DNA from: Platycnemis pennipes
Taxonomy: Eukaryota; Arthropoda; Insecta; Odonata; Platycnemididae
NCBI GenBank assembly: GCA_933228895.1
Contig: OW121856.1
Location: 17,005,805 to 17,069,804, forward strand
Direction of reading: 5' to 3'
DNA: 64,000 nt
The position numbers and the translations under genes were made by a program. Under the pieces are notes generated by a model. The model made no database searches. It was not told the origin of the DNA and saw only the letters and a program-made list of their open reading frames with translations. This document shows positions 24,369 to 38,250 of this stretch, piece by piece; the first letter of the stretch is position 1; every line of letters starts with the position of its first letter.

Positions 24369-27300
24369 GAAGCGATTTCGTCAATTATACTTAAAAATCA
24401 GCTGTATAAAAAATTTTGTTGGGAGAATTTCATTTTTGAGCGAACGCCTTGTGGTAGGATATATTTATTTCATCGTGAAGTTTTGCATTATTTCGGTGAA
24501 CTTTTATAAAATGAGGCGATGACGTCTATTATAGGTAAAAAAAGAGCTGTTATAAAAAAATTTATATGGATGAATATCAATTTTTAACCCACGCCTCTAA
24601 TGGTCTTTATTTATTTCACCCTGAAATTTTGCATTATTTCGGTGAACTGTTATAAATTGAGGCGATGGCGTCAATTATAGGTAAAAAATCAGCAGTATAA
24701 AAATAATTTGTTGGAAGAATTTCATTTTTGAGCTTACGCCTCTATAAAGGATTTATTTATTTCACCCTGCAATTTTGCATTATTTCGGTGAACTGTTATG
24801 AATTGAGGCGATGACATCTTTTATGCGTAAAAAAACAGCTGTATAAAAAATTTAGTTGGAAGAATTTAATTTTTGAGCGAGCCCCTCAAAAAAGGATTTA
24901 TTTACTTCACCCTGAAAGTTTGCATTATTTCAGTGCACTGTTATAAATAAAGGCGAATGCGTCACTTATAGGTAAAAAAATAGCTGTATAAAAAATTTTA
25001 GTTTGAAGAATTTAATTTTTGAGCGAACGACTTGTGGTAGGATTTATTTATTTCACCCTGAAATTTTGCATTATATCGGTGAACTGTTATAAAATAAGGC
25101 GATGGCGTCAATTGTAGGTAAAAAAAACAGATGTATAAAAAAATTTAGTTGGAAGAATTTCATTTTTTAGCGAACGCCTGTAAATGGGATTTATTTGTTT
25201 CTACCTGGAATTTGGCATTTATTCGGTGTACTGTTACAAAATGAGGCGATGGAGTATACTTTAGGTAAAGAACACCTATTTAAAAAAATTTAGTTGAAAG
25301 AATTTCATTTTTGAGCGAACGCCTTTAAGAAGGATTTATTTATTTCACCCTAAAATTATGCATTATTTCTGTGCAATGTTATAAATAAAAGCGATGGCAT
25401 CAATTATAGGTAAAAAAACAGCTGTATAAAAAAATTCAGTTTGAAGAATTTCATTTTTGAGCAAAAGTCTCTAAATAGGATTTATTTATTTCACCCTGAA
25501 ATTTTGAATAATTACCGTGAAGTGTTATATAATGAGGTGATGGTGTCAATTATAGATTTAAAAAATTATATAAAATAATTAAGTAGGAAAAACTTCATTT
25601 TTGAGCGAACGCCTCTAAATGGGATTTATATATCTCACCGTGAAGTTTTGCATTATATCGGTGAACTGTTATAAAATAAGGCGATGGCGTCAATTATAGG
25701 TAAAAAAACAGCTGTATAAAAAAATTTAGTGGAAGAATTTCATTTTTTAGCGAACGCCTGTAAATGGGATTTATTTATTTCAACCTGAAATTTTGCATTA
25801 TTTCTGTGAACTGTTACAAAATGAGGCGATGGAGTATACTATAGGTAAAAAAACAGCTGTTTAAAAAAATTTAGTTGAAAGAATTTCATTTTTGAGCGAA
25901 CGCCTTTAAGAAGGATTTATTTATTTCACCCTGAAATTATGCATTATTTCGGTGCACTGTTATAAAATGAGGCGATGCCGTTAATTATAGGTCAAAAAAA
26001 AGATGTTTAAAAACATTTTGTTGGAAGAATATCATTGTGGAGCGAATGCGCTTAAATAGGATTTATTTATATTACCCTGAAATTTTGCATTATTTTCGTT
26101 GAACTGTTATAAAATGAAACAATGGCGTCAATTATAAGTAAAAAACATCTGTATAAAAAAATTCTGTTGGGAGAATTTCATTTTTGAGCGACGGCCGATG
26201 GTAGGATTTCTTTATTTCACCCTGATGTTTTGCATCATATCGGTGAACTGTTATAAAATGAGGCGATGGCGTCAATTATAGGTAAAAAAAAGCTGTATAA
26301 ATAAATTTAGTTGGAAAAATTTCAGTTTTTAGCGAACGCCTATAAATGGGATTCATTTATTTCAACCTGAAATTTTGCATTATTTCGGTGAACTGTTACA
26401 AAATGAAACGATGGAGTATACTATAGGTAAAAAAACAGCTGTTTAAAAAAATTTAGTTGAAAGAATTTCATTTTTGAGTGAACGCCTTTAAGAAGGATTT
26501 ATTTATTTCACCCTTAAAGTATGCGTTATTTTGGTGCACTGTTATAAATAAAGGCGTTGGCGTCAATTATAGGTAAAAAAACAGTTGTATAAAAAAATTT
26601 AGTTTGAAGGAATTCATTTTTGAGCGAAAGTCTCTTAATAGGATTTATTTATTTCACCCTTGAAATTTTGAATAATTACCGTGAAGTGTTAAACAATGAG
26701 GCGATGGCGTCAATTATAGATTTTAAAAACTATATAAAATAATTAAGTAGGAAGAACTTCATTTTTGATCGAACGCCTCTAAATGGGATTTATATTTTTC
26801 ACACCTTAATTTTGCGTTATTTCGGTGTCATGTTATACAATGAGTCGATGGCATCAATTAAAGGTAAAAAGCAGCTGTTTAAAAAAATTTAGTTGTAAGA
26901 ATTTCATTTTTGAGCAAACACCTTTAAATAGAATTTATTTATTTCACCTTGAAATTTTGCATTATTTCGGTGAACTGTTATAAAATGAGGCAATGGCGTA
27001 AATTATAGGTAAAAAAAACAGCGGTATAAAAAAAATTTGTTGGAAGAATTTCATTTTTGAGCGAACGCCCCTAATTAGGATTTATTTATTTCACCCTGCA
27101 ATTTTGAATTATTTCGGTGCTGTTATAAAATGAGGCAATGGCGTAAATTATAGGTAAAAAAACATATTTATAAAAAAATTTAGTTCGATGAATTTCATTT
27201 TTGAACTAACGTCTCTAAAAAGAAATTATTTATTTCACCCTGACATTTTGCATTATTTTCGGTGAACTTTATAAAATAAAGCGATGGCGTCAATTTTAAG

Positions 27301-28434
27301 TAAAAAACATCTGTATAAAAAAATTCTGGTGGGAGAATTTCATTTTACAGCGAACGCCTCTAAATGGGATTTGTTTATTTCAACATGAAATTTTGCATTA
27401 TTTCGATGAACTGTTATAAAATGAAGCGATTTCGTCAATTATACTTAAAAATCAGCTGTATAAAAAAATTTTGTTCGGAGAATTTCATTTTTGAGCGAAC
27501 GCCTTGTGGTAGGATATATTTATTTCATCGTGAAGTTTTGCATTATTTCGGTGTACTTTTATAAAATGAGGCGATGACGTCTATTATAGGTAAAAAAACA
27601 GCTGTATAAAAAAATTTAGATGGAGGAATATGAATTTTTAACACCTCTAAGTAGTACTTATTAGTTTCACCCTGAAATTTAGCATTTTTTTCGGTGAACT
27701 GTTACACAATGAGGCGATGGCGTCAATTCTAGGTAAAAAATCTGCTTCTTAAAAAAATTAAAATGGATGAATTTCATTTTTGCGCGAACGCCTTTAAATA
27801 GGATTTATTTATTCCACCCCGCAATTTAACATTATTCCGGTGAACTGTTATAAAATGAGTCAATGGCGTTAATTATAGGTAAAAAAAACAGATGATAAAA
27901 AAAATTTAGTTCGAAGAATTTCATTTTTGAGCAAATGTCTCTAAAATGAAATTATTTATTTCACACTCAAATTTGGCATTATATTCGGTGAATTGTTATA
28001 AAATGAGGCGAGGACGTCAATTATAGATATTATAAGGTCAAAAAACCAATGTATAAAAAATTCTGTTGGAAGAATTTCATTTTTAAGCGACCGCGCTTAA
28101 ATAGGATTTATTTATTTCACCCTGAAATTTTGTATTATTTTCGTTTAACTGTTATAAAATGAAGCGATGGCCTCAATTATAAGTAATAAACATCTGTTGA
28201 AAAAAATTTTGTTGGAAGAATTTCATTTTTGAGCGAACGCCTTGTGGTAGGATTTATTTATTTCACCCTGAATTTTTGCATTATTTTGGTGAACTGTTAT
28301 AAAATGAGGTGATGACGTCTATTATAGGTAAAAAAAACCGCTGCATAAAAAAATTTATATGGAAGAATATCATTTTTTAGCCCACGCCTGTAATAGTTTT
28401 TATTTATTTCACCCTGAAATTTTGCATTATTTCG

Positions 28435-28580
28435 GTGAACTGTTATAAAATGAGGCGATGGCGTCAATTATAGGTAAAAAAACAGCGGTATAAAAAAAAT
28501 TTGTTGGAAGAATTTCATTTTTGAGCGAACGCCTCTGAAAAGGATTTATTTTTTTCACCCTGCAATTTTGCATTATTTCG
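28435..28580 (+). repeat. Representative near-consensus monomer (146 bp)
   Basis: This copy starts at GTGAACTG and ends just before the next GTGAACTG at 28581. Relative to the start, the TATA-like TTATAAAATG is at about 9, CGATGGCG at about 22, the first A-tract at about 42, the CANNTG-type site (here degenerated to CAGCGG) at about 50, the second A-tract at about 59, TTGGAAGAATTTCA at about 71, GAGCGAACGCC at about 90 and TTTCACCCTG at about 120. It is useful as a phase reference for other copies. Its length is close to the 147 bp wrapped on a nucleosome core. That match is common among centromeric satellites and does not by itself prove function. Confidence 0.9.
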
Positions 28581-28740
28581 GTGAACTGTTATAAAATGAG
28601 GCGATGGCGTCAATTATAGGTAAACGAACAGATGCATAAAAAAATATAGTTGGAAGAATTTCATTTTTTAACGAACGCCTCTAAATAGGATTTATTTTTT
28701 TTACCCTGGAATTTTGCAGTATTTCGGTGTACTGTTATAA

Positions 28741-28760
28741 AATAATAATGCGATGGCGTC
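28741..28760. repeat. AAT-expanded monomer
   Basis: GTTATAAAATAATAATGCGATGG occurs here (shown by the short motif AATAATAATG) and at the matching points in B (near 34139) and C (near 42574). At 63750 the form is AAAATAATGCGATGG, one AAT shorter, where the usual monomer has AAAATGAGGCGATGG. It is a small trinucleotide slippage fixed before the HOR units were copied. Confidence 0.78.
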
Positions 28761-29256
28761 AATTATAGGTAAAAAAAACAGCTGTATAAAAAAATTTAGT
28801 TAAAAGAATTTCAGTTTTTAGCGAACGCCTATAAATGGGATTTAATTATTTTAACTAGAAATTTAGCTTTATTTTGGTGAAGTGTTATAAAATGAGGCGA
28901 TAGCGACAATTTTAGGTAAAAAATCAGCTGTGTAAAAAAATTTAGTTGTAAGAATTTCATTTTTTAACTAACGCCTCTAAATAGGATTTATTTATTTCAC
29001 CTTGAAATTTTGCATTATTTCGATAAACTTATATAATGAGGCGATGGCGTCAATTATAGGTAAAAAAAACAGCTGTATAAAAAAATGTAGTTGGAAGAAT
29101 TTAATTTTTGAACGAACGCCTCTAAATAGGATTTATTTATTACACCTTGAAATTTTGCACAATTTCGGTGAACTGTTATAAAATGAGGCGATGGCGTCAA
29201 TTATAGGTAACAAAAACAGCGGTATAAAAAAAATTTGTTGGAAGAATTTCATTTTT

Positions 29257-29269
29257 GAGGGAACCCCTC
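29257..29269. other. Subtype-specific small inverted repeat GAGGGAACCCCTC
   Basis: GAGGG and CCCTC are perfect inverted repeats around AAC. They replace GAGCGAACGCCTC of the normal monomer. The same motif starts near 18613, 30561, 36972, 43089, 44540, 50344, 52663, 57118, 57701 and 61232. A related GAGGGTACCCCTC form is near 241 and 4035, and a decayed GAGGGAAAACTC near 12012. A very short hairpin is possible on a single strand, but any role is unproven. Confidence 0.7.
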
Positions 29270-32200
29270 GAAAAAAGATTTATTTATTTCACCCTGCAAT
29301 TTTGCATTATTTCGGTGAACTGTTATAAAATGAGGCGATGACGTCAATTATAAGTAAAAAACATCTGTATAAAAAAATTTTGTTGGCAGAATTTCGTTTT
29401 GAGCGAACGCCTTTAAGTAGGATTTATTTATTTCACCCTGAAGTTTTTCATTATTTCGGTGAACTATTATAAAATGAGGCGTTGGCGTAAATTATTGGTA
29501 AAAAAACAGCTGTATAAAAAAATTTAGATGGATGAATATCAATTTTTAACCCACGCCTCTAATAGTCTTTATTTATTTCACCCTGAAATTTTGCATTATT
29601 TTGGTGAACTCGTATAAAATGAGGCGATGGCGTTATTTATAGGTAAAATAACAGCGGTATGAAAAAAATTTGTTGGAAGAATTTCATTCTTGAGCGAACG
29701 CCTCTAAAAAGGATTTATTTATTTCACCCTATTTTTTGCATTATTTCGGTGAACTGTTATAAAATGAGGCGATGGCATGAATTATAAGTAAACAAACAGA
29801 TGTATAAAAAAATGTAGTTGTAAGAATTTCATTTTTTAACGAACGCCTCTAAATAGGATTCTTTTTTTTTCACTCTGAAATTTTGCAGTATTTCGGTGTA
29901 CAGTTATAAAATGAGGTGTAGGCGTCAATTATAGGTAAAAAAACATCGGTATAAAAAATTTAGTTGGAAGAATTTCATTTTTGAGCGAAAATCTCGGAGT
30001 AGGATTCATTTATTTAACCTAAATTTTGTAATATTTCTGAGACTGTTGTAAATAAGGTTACCACGTCAATGATAGGTAAAAAACAGCGGTATAAAAAAAT
30101 TTACTTAGAAGAATTTCATTTTTGAGCAAACGCCTTTAAGTACGATTTAATTATTTCATCTTGAAATTTTGCTTTATTTTGGTGAAGTGTTATAAAATGA
30201 GGCGATAGCGACAATTATAGGTAAAAAATCAGCTGTGTAAAAAAATTTAGTTGTAAGAATTTCATTTTTGAGCTAACGCCTCTAAATAGGATTAATTTAT
30301 TTCACCTTGAAATTTTGCATTATTTCGATGAACTTATATAATGAGGCGATGGCGTCAATTATAGGTAAAAAAACAGCTGTATAAAAAAATGTAGTTGGAA
30401 GAATTTAATTTTTGAACGAACGCCTCTAAATAGGATTTATTTATTACACCCTGAAATTTTGCACAATTTCGGTGAACTGTTATAAAATGAGGCGATGGCG
30501 TCAATTATAGGTAACAAAAACAGCGGTATAAAAAAAATTTGTTGGAAGAATTTCATTTTTGAGGGAACCCCTCGAAAAAAGATTTATTTATTTCACCCTG
30601 CAATTTTGCATTATTTCGGTGAACTGTTATAAAATGAGGCGATGGCATGAATGTTAGGTAAAAAAAACAGATTTATAAAAAAATTTAGTTGGAAGAATTT
30701 CATTTCTCAGAAAACGTCTCTAACCTAAAATTATTTATTTCACCCTGAAATTTTGCATTATTTTCAGTGAACTGTTATAAAATGAAGCGATAGCGTCAAT
30801 TATAAGTAAAAAACATATGTTTAAAAAAATTTTGTTGGCAGAATTTCTTTTTGAGCGAACGCCTTTAAGTAGGATTTATTTATTTCACCCTGAAGTTTTT
30901 TATTATTTCGGTGAACTATTATAAAATGAGGCGTTGGCGTAAATTATTGGTGAAAAGAGCTGTATAAAAAAATTTAGTTTGAAGAATTTCATTTTTTAAC
31001 GAACGCCTCTAAACACGATGTATTGATTTCACCCTGAAATTTTGCATTACTTCGATGAACTGTTATATAATGAGGTGATGGCGTAAATTTTTGATAAAAA
31101 AACAGCTGTATAAAAAATTTTGTTGGAAGAATTTAATTTTTGAGCGAACCCCTAAAAAAAAGATTTATTTATTTCACCCTGAATGTTTGCATAATTTCGG
31201 TGAACTGTAATAAACTGAGGCGATGGTGTAATATATACGTAAAAATTAGCCGTATACAAAAATTTAGTTGGAAGGTTTTCATTTTTAACGAACGCCTCTA
31301 AACACGATGTATTTATTTCACCCTGAAATTTTGCATTGTTTCGGTGAACTGTTATAAAATGAAGCGATTTCGTCAATTATACTTAAAAATCAGCTGTATA
31401 AAAAATTTTGTTGGGAGAATTTCATTTTTGAGCGAACGCCTTGTGGTAGGATATATTTATTTCATCGTGAAGTTTTGTATTATTTCGGTGAACTTTTATA
31501 AAATGAGGCGATGACGTCTATTATAGGTAAAAAAACAGCTGTTATAAAAAAATTTATATGGATGAATATCAATTTTTAACCCACGCCTCTAATGGTCTTT
31601 ATTTATTTCACCCTGAAATTTTGCATTATTTCGGTGAACTGTTATAAATTGAGGTGATGGCGTCAATTATAGGTAAAAAATCAGCAGTATAAAAATAATT
31701 TGTTGGAAGAATTTCATTTTTGAGCGTACGCCTCTAAAAAGGATTTATTTATTTCACCCTGCAATTTTGCATTATTTCGGTGAACTGTTATGAATTGAGG
31801 CGATGACATCTTTTATGCGTAAAAAAACAGCTGTATAAAAAAATTTAGTTGGAAGAATTTAATTTTTGAGCGAGCCCCTCAAAAAAGGATTTATTTACTT
31901 CACCCTGAAAGTTTGCATTATTTCAGTGCACTGTTATAAATAAAGGCGAATGCGTCACATATAGGTAAAAAAATAGCTGTATAAAAAATTTTAGTTTGAA
32001 GAATTTAATTTTTGAGCGAACGACTTGTGGTAGGATTTATTTATTTCACCCTGAAATTTTGCATTATATCGGTGAACTGTTATAAAATAAGGCGATGGCG
32101 TCAATTGTAGGTAAAAAAAACAGATGTATAAAAAAATTTTGTTGGAAGAATTTCATTTTTTAGCGAACGCCTGTAAATGGGATTTATTTATTTCAACCTG

Positions 32201-34648
32201 AAATTTTGCATTATTTCTGTGAACTGATACAAAATTAGGCGATGGAGTATACTATAGGTAAAAAAACAACTGTTTAAAAAAATTTAGTTGAAAGAATTTC
32301 ATTTTTGAGCGAACGCCTTTAAGAAGGATTTATTTATTTCACCCTGAAATTATGCATTATTTCGGTGCACTGTTATAAAATGAGGCGATGCCGTTAATTA
32401 TAGGTCAAAAAAAAGATGTTTAAAAAAATTTTGTTGGAAGAATATCATTGTGGAGCGAATGCGCTTAAATAGGATTTATTTATATTACCCTGAAATTTTG
32501 CATTATTTTCGTTGAACTGTTATAAAATGAAACAATGGCGTCAATTATAAGTAAAAAACATCTGTATAAAAAAATTCTGTTGGGAGAATTTCATTTTTGA
32601 TCGAACGCCTCTAAATGGGATTTATATTTTTCACCCTGCAATTTTGCGTTATTTCGGTGTCATGTTATACAATGAGTCGATGGCATCAATTAAAGGTAAA
32701 AAGCAGCTGTTTAAAAAAATTTAGTTGTAAGAATTTCATTTTTGAGCAAACACCTTTAAATAGAATTTATTTATTTCACCTTGAAATTTTGCATTATTTC
32801 GGTGAACTGTTATAAAATGAGGCAATGGCGTAAATTATAGGTAAAAAAAACAGCGGTATAAAAAAAATTTGTTGGAAGAATTTCATTTTTGAGCGAACGC
32901 CTTGTGGTAGGATATATTTATTTCATCGTGAAGTTTTGCATTATTTCGGTGTACTTTTATAAAATGAGGCGATGACGTCTATTATAGGTAAAAAAACAGC
33001 TGTATAAAAAAATTTAGATGGAGGAATATGAATTTTTAACACCTCTAAGTAGTACTTATTAGTTTCACCCTGAAATTTAGCATTTTTTTCGGTGAACTGT
33101 TACACAATGAGGCGATGGCGTCAATTCTAGGTAAAAAATCTGCTTCTTAAAAAAATTAAAATGGATGAATTTCATTTTTGCGCGAACGCCTTTAAATAGG
33201 ATTTATTTATTCCACCCCGCAATTTAACATTATTCCGGTGAACTGTTATAAAATGAGTCAATGGCGTTAATTATAGGTAAAAAAAACAGATGATAAAAAA
33301 AATTTAGTTCGAAGAATTTCATTTTTGAGCAAATGTCTCTAAAATGAAATTATTTATTTCACACTCAAATTTGGCATTATATTCGGTGAATTGTTATAAA
33401 ATGAGGCGAGGACGTCAATTATAGATATTATAAGGTCAAAAAACCAATGTATAAAAAATTCTGTTGGAAGAATTTCATTTTTAAGCGACCGCGCTTAAAT
33501 AGGATTTATTTATTTCACCCTGAAATTTTGTATTATTTTCGTTTAACTGTTATAAAATGAAGCGATGGCCTCAATTATAAGTAATAAACATCTGTTGAAA
33601 AAAATTTTGTTGGAAGAATTTCATTTTTGAGCGAACGCCTTGTGGTAGGATTTATTTATTTCACCCTGAATTTTTGCATTATTTTGGTGAACTGTTATAA
33701 AATGAGGTGATGACGTCTATTATAGGTAAAAAAAACCGCTGCATAAAAAAATTTATATGGAAGAATATCATTTTTTAGCCCACGCCTGTAATAGTTTTTA
33801 TTTATTTCACCCTGAAATTTTGCATTATTTCGGTGAACTGTTATAAAATGAGGCGATGGCGTCAATTATAGGTAAAAAAACAGCGGTATAAAAAAAATTT
33901 GTTGGAAGAATTTCATTTTTGAGCGAACGCCTCTGAAAAGGATTTATTTTTTTCACCCTGCAATTTTGCATTATTTCGGTGAACTGTTATAAAATGAGGC
34001 GATGGCGTCAATTATAGGTAAACGAACAGATGCATAAAAAAATATAGTTGGAAGAATTTCATTTTTTAACGAACGCCTCTAAATAGGATTTATTTTTTTT
34101 ACCCTGGAATTTTGCAGTATTTCGGTGTACTGTTATAAAATAATAATGCGATGGCGTCAATTATAGGTAAAAAAAACAGCTGTATAAAAAAATTTAGTTA
34201 AAAGAATTTCAGTTTAAAGCGAACGCCTATAAATGGGATTTAATTATTTTAACTTGAAATTTTGCTTTATTTTGGTGAAGTGTTATAAAATGAGGCGATA
34301 GCGACAATTTTAGGTAAAAAATCAGCTGTGTAAAAAAATTTAGTTGTAAGAATTTCATTTTTTAACTAACGCCTCTAAATAGGATTTATTTATTTCACCT
34401 TGAAATTTTGCATTATTTCGATAAACTTATATAATGAGGCGATGGCGTCAATTATAGGTAAAAAAAACAGCTGTATAAAAAAATGTAGTTGGAAGAATTT
34501 AATTTTTGAACGAACGCCTCTAAATAGGATTTATTTATTACACCTAGAAATTTTGCACAATTTCGGTGAACTGTTATAAAATGAGGCGATGGCGTCAATT
34601 ATAGGTAACAAAAACAGCGGTATAAAAAAAATTTTGTTGGCAGAATTT

Positions 34649-36964
34649 CGTTTTGAGCGAACGCCTTTAAGTAGGATTTATTTATTTCACCCTGAAGTTT
34701 TTCATTATTTCGGTGAACTATTATAAAATGAGGCGTTGGCGTAAATTATTGGTAAAAAAACAGCTGTATAAAAAAATTTAGATGGATGAATATCAATTTT
34801 TAACCCACGCCTCTAATAGTCTTTATTTATTTCACCCTGAAATTTTGCATTATTTTGGTGAACTCTTATAAAATGAGGCGATGGCGTTATTTATAGGTAA
34901 AATAACAGCGGTATGAAAAAAATTTGTTGGAAGAATTTCATTCTTGAGCGAACGCCTCTAAAAAGGATTTATTTATTTCACCCTATTTTTTGCATTATTT
35001 CGGTGAACTGTTATAAAATGAGGCGATGGCATGAATTATAGGTAAACAAACAGATGTATAAAAAAATGTAGTTGTAAGAATTTCATTTTTTAACGAACGC
35101 CTCTAAATAGGATTCATTTTTTTCACTCTGAAATTTTGCAGTATTTCGGTGTACTGTTATAAAATGAGGTGTAGGCGTCAATTATAGGTAAAAAAACATC
35201 GGTATAAAAAATTTAGTTGGAAGAATTTCATTTTTGAGCGAAAATCTCGGAGTAGGATTCATTTATTTAACCTAAATTTTGTAATATTTCTGAGACTGTT
35301 GTAAATAAGGTTACCACGTCAATGATAGGTAAAAAACAGCGGTATAAAAAAATTTACTTAGAAGAATTTCATTTTTGAGCAAACGCCTTTAAGTACGATT
35401 TAATTATTTCATCTTGAAATTTTGCTTTATTTTGGTGAAGTGTTATAAAATGAGGCGATAGCGACAATTATAGGTAAAAAATCAGCTGTGTAAAAAAATT
35501 TAGTTGTAAGAATTTCATTTTTGAGCTAACGCCTCTAAATAGGATTAATTTATTTCACCTTGAAATTTTGCATTATTTCGATGAACTTATATAATGAGGC
35601 GATGGCGTCAATTATAGGTAAAAAAACAGCTGTATAAAAAAATGTAGTTGGAAGAATTTAATTTTTGAACGAACGCCTCTAAATAGGATTTATTTATTAC
35701 ACCCTGAAATTTTGCACAATTTCGGTGAACTGTTATAAAATGAGGCGATGGCGTCAATTATAGGTAACAAAAACAGCGGTATAAAAAAAATTTGTTGGAA
35801 GAATTTCGTTTTGAGCGAACGCCTTTAAGTAGGATTTATTTATTTCACCCTGAAGTTTTTCATTATTTCGGTGAACTATTATAAAATGAGGCGTTGGCGT
35901 AAATTATTGGTAAAAAAACAGCTGTATAAAAAAATTTAGATGGATGAATATCAATTTTTAACCCACGCCTCTAATAGTCTTTATTTATTTCACCCTGAAA
36001 TTTTGCATTATTTTGGTGAACTCTTATAAAATGAGGCGATGGCGTTATTTATAGGTAAAATAACAGCGGTATGAAAAAAATTTGTTGGAAGAATTTCATT
36101 CTTGAGCGAACGCCTCTAAAAAGGATTTATTTATTTCACCCTATTTTTTGCATTATTTCGGTGAACTGTTATAAAATGAGGCGATGGCATGAATTATAGG
36201 TAAACAAACAGATGTATAAAAAAATGTAGTTGTAAGAATTTCATTTTTTAACGAACGCCTCTAAATAGGATTCATTTTTTTCACTCTGAAATTTTGCAGT
36301 ATTTCGGTGTACTGTTATAAAATGAGGTGTAGGCGTCAATTATAGGTAAAAAAACATCGGTATAAAAAATTTAGTTGGAAGAATTTCATTTTTGAGCGAA
36401 AATCTCGGAGTAGGATTCATTTATTTAACCTAAATTTTGTAATATTTCTGAGACTGTTGTAAATAAGGTTACCACGTCAATGATAGGTAAAAAACAGCGG
36501 TATAAAAAAATTTACTTAGAAGAATTTCATTTTTGAGCAAACGCCTTTAAGTACGATTTAATTATTTCATCTTGAAATTTTGCTTTATTTTGGTGAAGTG
36601 TTATAAAATGAGGCGATAGCGACAATTATAGGTAAAAAATCAGCTGTGTAAAAAAATTTAGTTGTAAGAATTTCATTTTTGAGCTAACGCCTCTAAATAG
36701 GATTAATTTATTTCACCTTGAAATTTTGCATTATTTCGATGAACTTATATAATGAGGCGATGGCGTCAATTATAGGTAAAAAAACAGCTGTATAAAAAAA
36801 TGTAGTTGGAAGAATTTAATTTTTGAACGAACGCCTCTAAATAGGATTTATTTATTACACCCTGAAATTTTGCACAATTTCGGTGAACTGTTATAAAATG
36901 AGGCGATGGCGTCAATTATAGGTAACAAAAACAGCGGTATAAAAAAAATTTGTTGGAAGAATTT
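34649..36964. repeat. Exact tandem duplication, 2 x 1158 bp (8 monomers each)
   Basis: Copy 1 is 34649-35806 and copy 2 is 35807-36964. Each starts at CGTTTTGAGCGAACGCC and runs through GTTGGCG, GATGGATGAATATC, GTATGAAAAAAATTTG, GGCATGAATTATAGG, ACATCGG, GACTGTTGTAAATAAGG, GCGATAGCGACAATT and AACAAAAACAGCGG monomers. I saw no base difference between the copies apart from the start, where ATTTTGTTGGCAGAATTTCG (left) is ATTTGTTGGAAGAATTTCG (right), as expected for an exchange point inside this element. Units A and C have one copy (29395 and 43375). Confidence 0.92.
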
Positions 36965-38049
36965 CATTTTTGAGGGAACCCCTCGAAAAAAGATTTATTT
37001 ATTTCACCCTGCAATTTTGCATTATTTCGGTGAACTGTTATAAAATGAGGCGATGGCATGAATGTTAGGTAAAAAAAACAGATTTATAAAAAAATTTAGT
37101 TGGAAGAATTTCATTTCTCAGAAAACGTCTCTAACCTAAAATTATTTATTTCACCCTGAAATTTTGCATTATTTTCAGTGAACTGTTATAAAATGAAGCG
37201 ATAGCGTCAATTATAAGTAAAAAACATATGTTTAAAAAAATTTTGTTGGCAGAATTTCTTTTTGAGCGAACGCCTTTAAGTAGGATTTATTTATTTCACC
37301 CTGAAGTTTTTTATTATTTCGGTGAACTATTATAAAATGAGGCGTTGGCGTAAATTATTGGTGAAAAGAGCTGTATAAAAAAATTTAGTTTGAAGAATTT
37401 CATTTTTTAACGAACGCCTCTAAACACGATGTATTGATTTCACCCTGAAATTTTGCATTACTTCGATGAACTGTTATATAATGAGGTGATGGCGTCAATT
37501 ATTGATAAAAAAACAGCTGTATAAAAAATTTTGTTGGAAGAATTTAATTTTTGAGCGAACCCCTAAAAAAAAGATTTATTTATTTCACCCTGAATGTTTG
37601 CATAATTTCGGTGAACTGTAATAAACTGAGGCGATGGTGTAATATATACGTAAAAATTAGCCGTATACAAAAATTTAGTTGGAAGGTTTTCATTTTTAAC
37701 GAACGCCTCTAAACACGATGTATTTATTTCACCCTGAAATTTTGCATTGTTTCGGTGAACTGTTATAAAATGAAGCGATTTCGTCAATTATACTTAAAAA
37801 TCAGCTGTATAAAAAATTTTGTTGGGAGAATTTCATTTTTGAGCGAACGCCTTGTGGTAGGATATATTTATTTCATCGTGAAGTTTTGTATTATTTCGGT
37901 GAACTTTTATAAAATGAGGCGATGACGTCTATTATAGGTAAAAAAACAGCTGTTATAAAAAAATTTATATGGATGAATATCAATTTTTAACCCACGCCTC
38001 TAATGGTCTTTATTTATTTCACCCTGAAATTTTGCATTATTTCGGTGAA

Positions 38050-38075
38050 CTGTGAGAATGAACATAAAATGAGAC
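38050..38075. repeat. Insertion variant GTGAGAATGAACATAAAATG
   Basis: GTGAACTG is followed by TGAGAATGAACATAAAATGAG instead of TTATAAAATGAG, adding about 9 bp. The same variant is at 45618-45643 in unit C (offset 7568). A simpler relative, CTGTTGAACATAAAATGAAG, is at 58797-58815. The copy of GAAC suggests a small local duplication of the GTGAAC motif. Confidence 0.82.
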
Positions 38076-38227
38076 GATGGCGTAAATTATAGGTAAAAAA
38101 ACAGCGGTATAAAAAAAATTGTTGGAAGAATTTCATTTTTGAGCGAACGACTCTTAATAGGATTTATTTATTTTACCCTGCAATTTTGCATTATTTCGGT
38201 GAACTGTTATAAAATGAGGCGATGGCG

Positions 38228-38250
38228 TGAATTCAATGAAAAAAATTTAG
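38228..38250. repeat. Shortened monomer shared by units B and C
   Basis: GGCGTGAATTCAATGAAAAA joins directly to AAATTTAGTTGAAAG, without the CATATG site and second A-tract seen in related monomers near 20008 and 51016. About 25-28 bp are missing; the break lies in a poly-A run. The identical junction is near 45795-45815. Confidence 0.8.

Larger units (their letters stand above)
24369..31360. repeat. Higher-order repeat unit A (6992 bp, ~48 monomers)
   Basis: This aligns collinearly with 31361-37771. It starts at a GAAGCGATTTCGTC monomer. Relative to B it carries three added stretches, each a whole number of monomers: four near 25180-25760, four near 26190-26770 and three near 27049-27500. 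One further monomer (GAGGGAACCCCTC, 29257) is absent from B at the matching point. A lacks the second copy of the eight-monomer block that B has. Base differences from B are few, for example GCGTAAATTTTTGAT near 31081 against GCGTCAATTATTGAT near 37491. Confidence 0.86.

Noticed and set aside
27364..27564. Family of 66-70 codon frames beginning MGFIYFNMKFCIIS (also 22714, 24310, 39156, 41050, 46869, 49200)
   Set aside because: These are satellite reading frames opened by the TAAATGGGATTTATT variant, which supplies an ATG. They lie wholly inside the repeat and end at the normal TATAAAATGAG stop or just after it.
31152..31376. 74-codon minus-strand frame repeated identically at 37563-37787 and 45131-45355
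   Set aside because: Identity follows from DNA-level copying of the HOR units. The third-position pattern shows no sign of coding constraint and the frame is closed in other copies of the same subtype.
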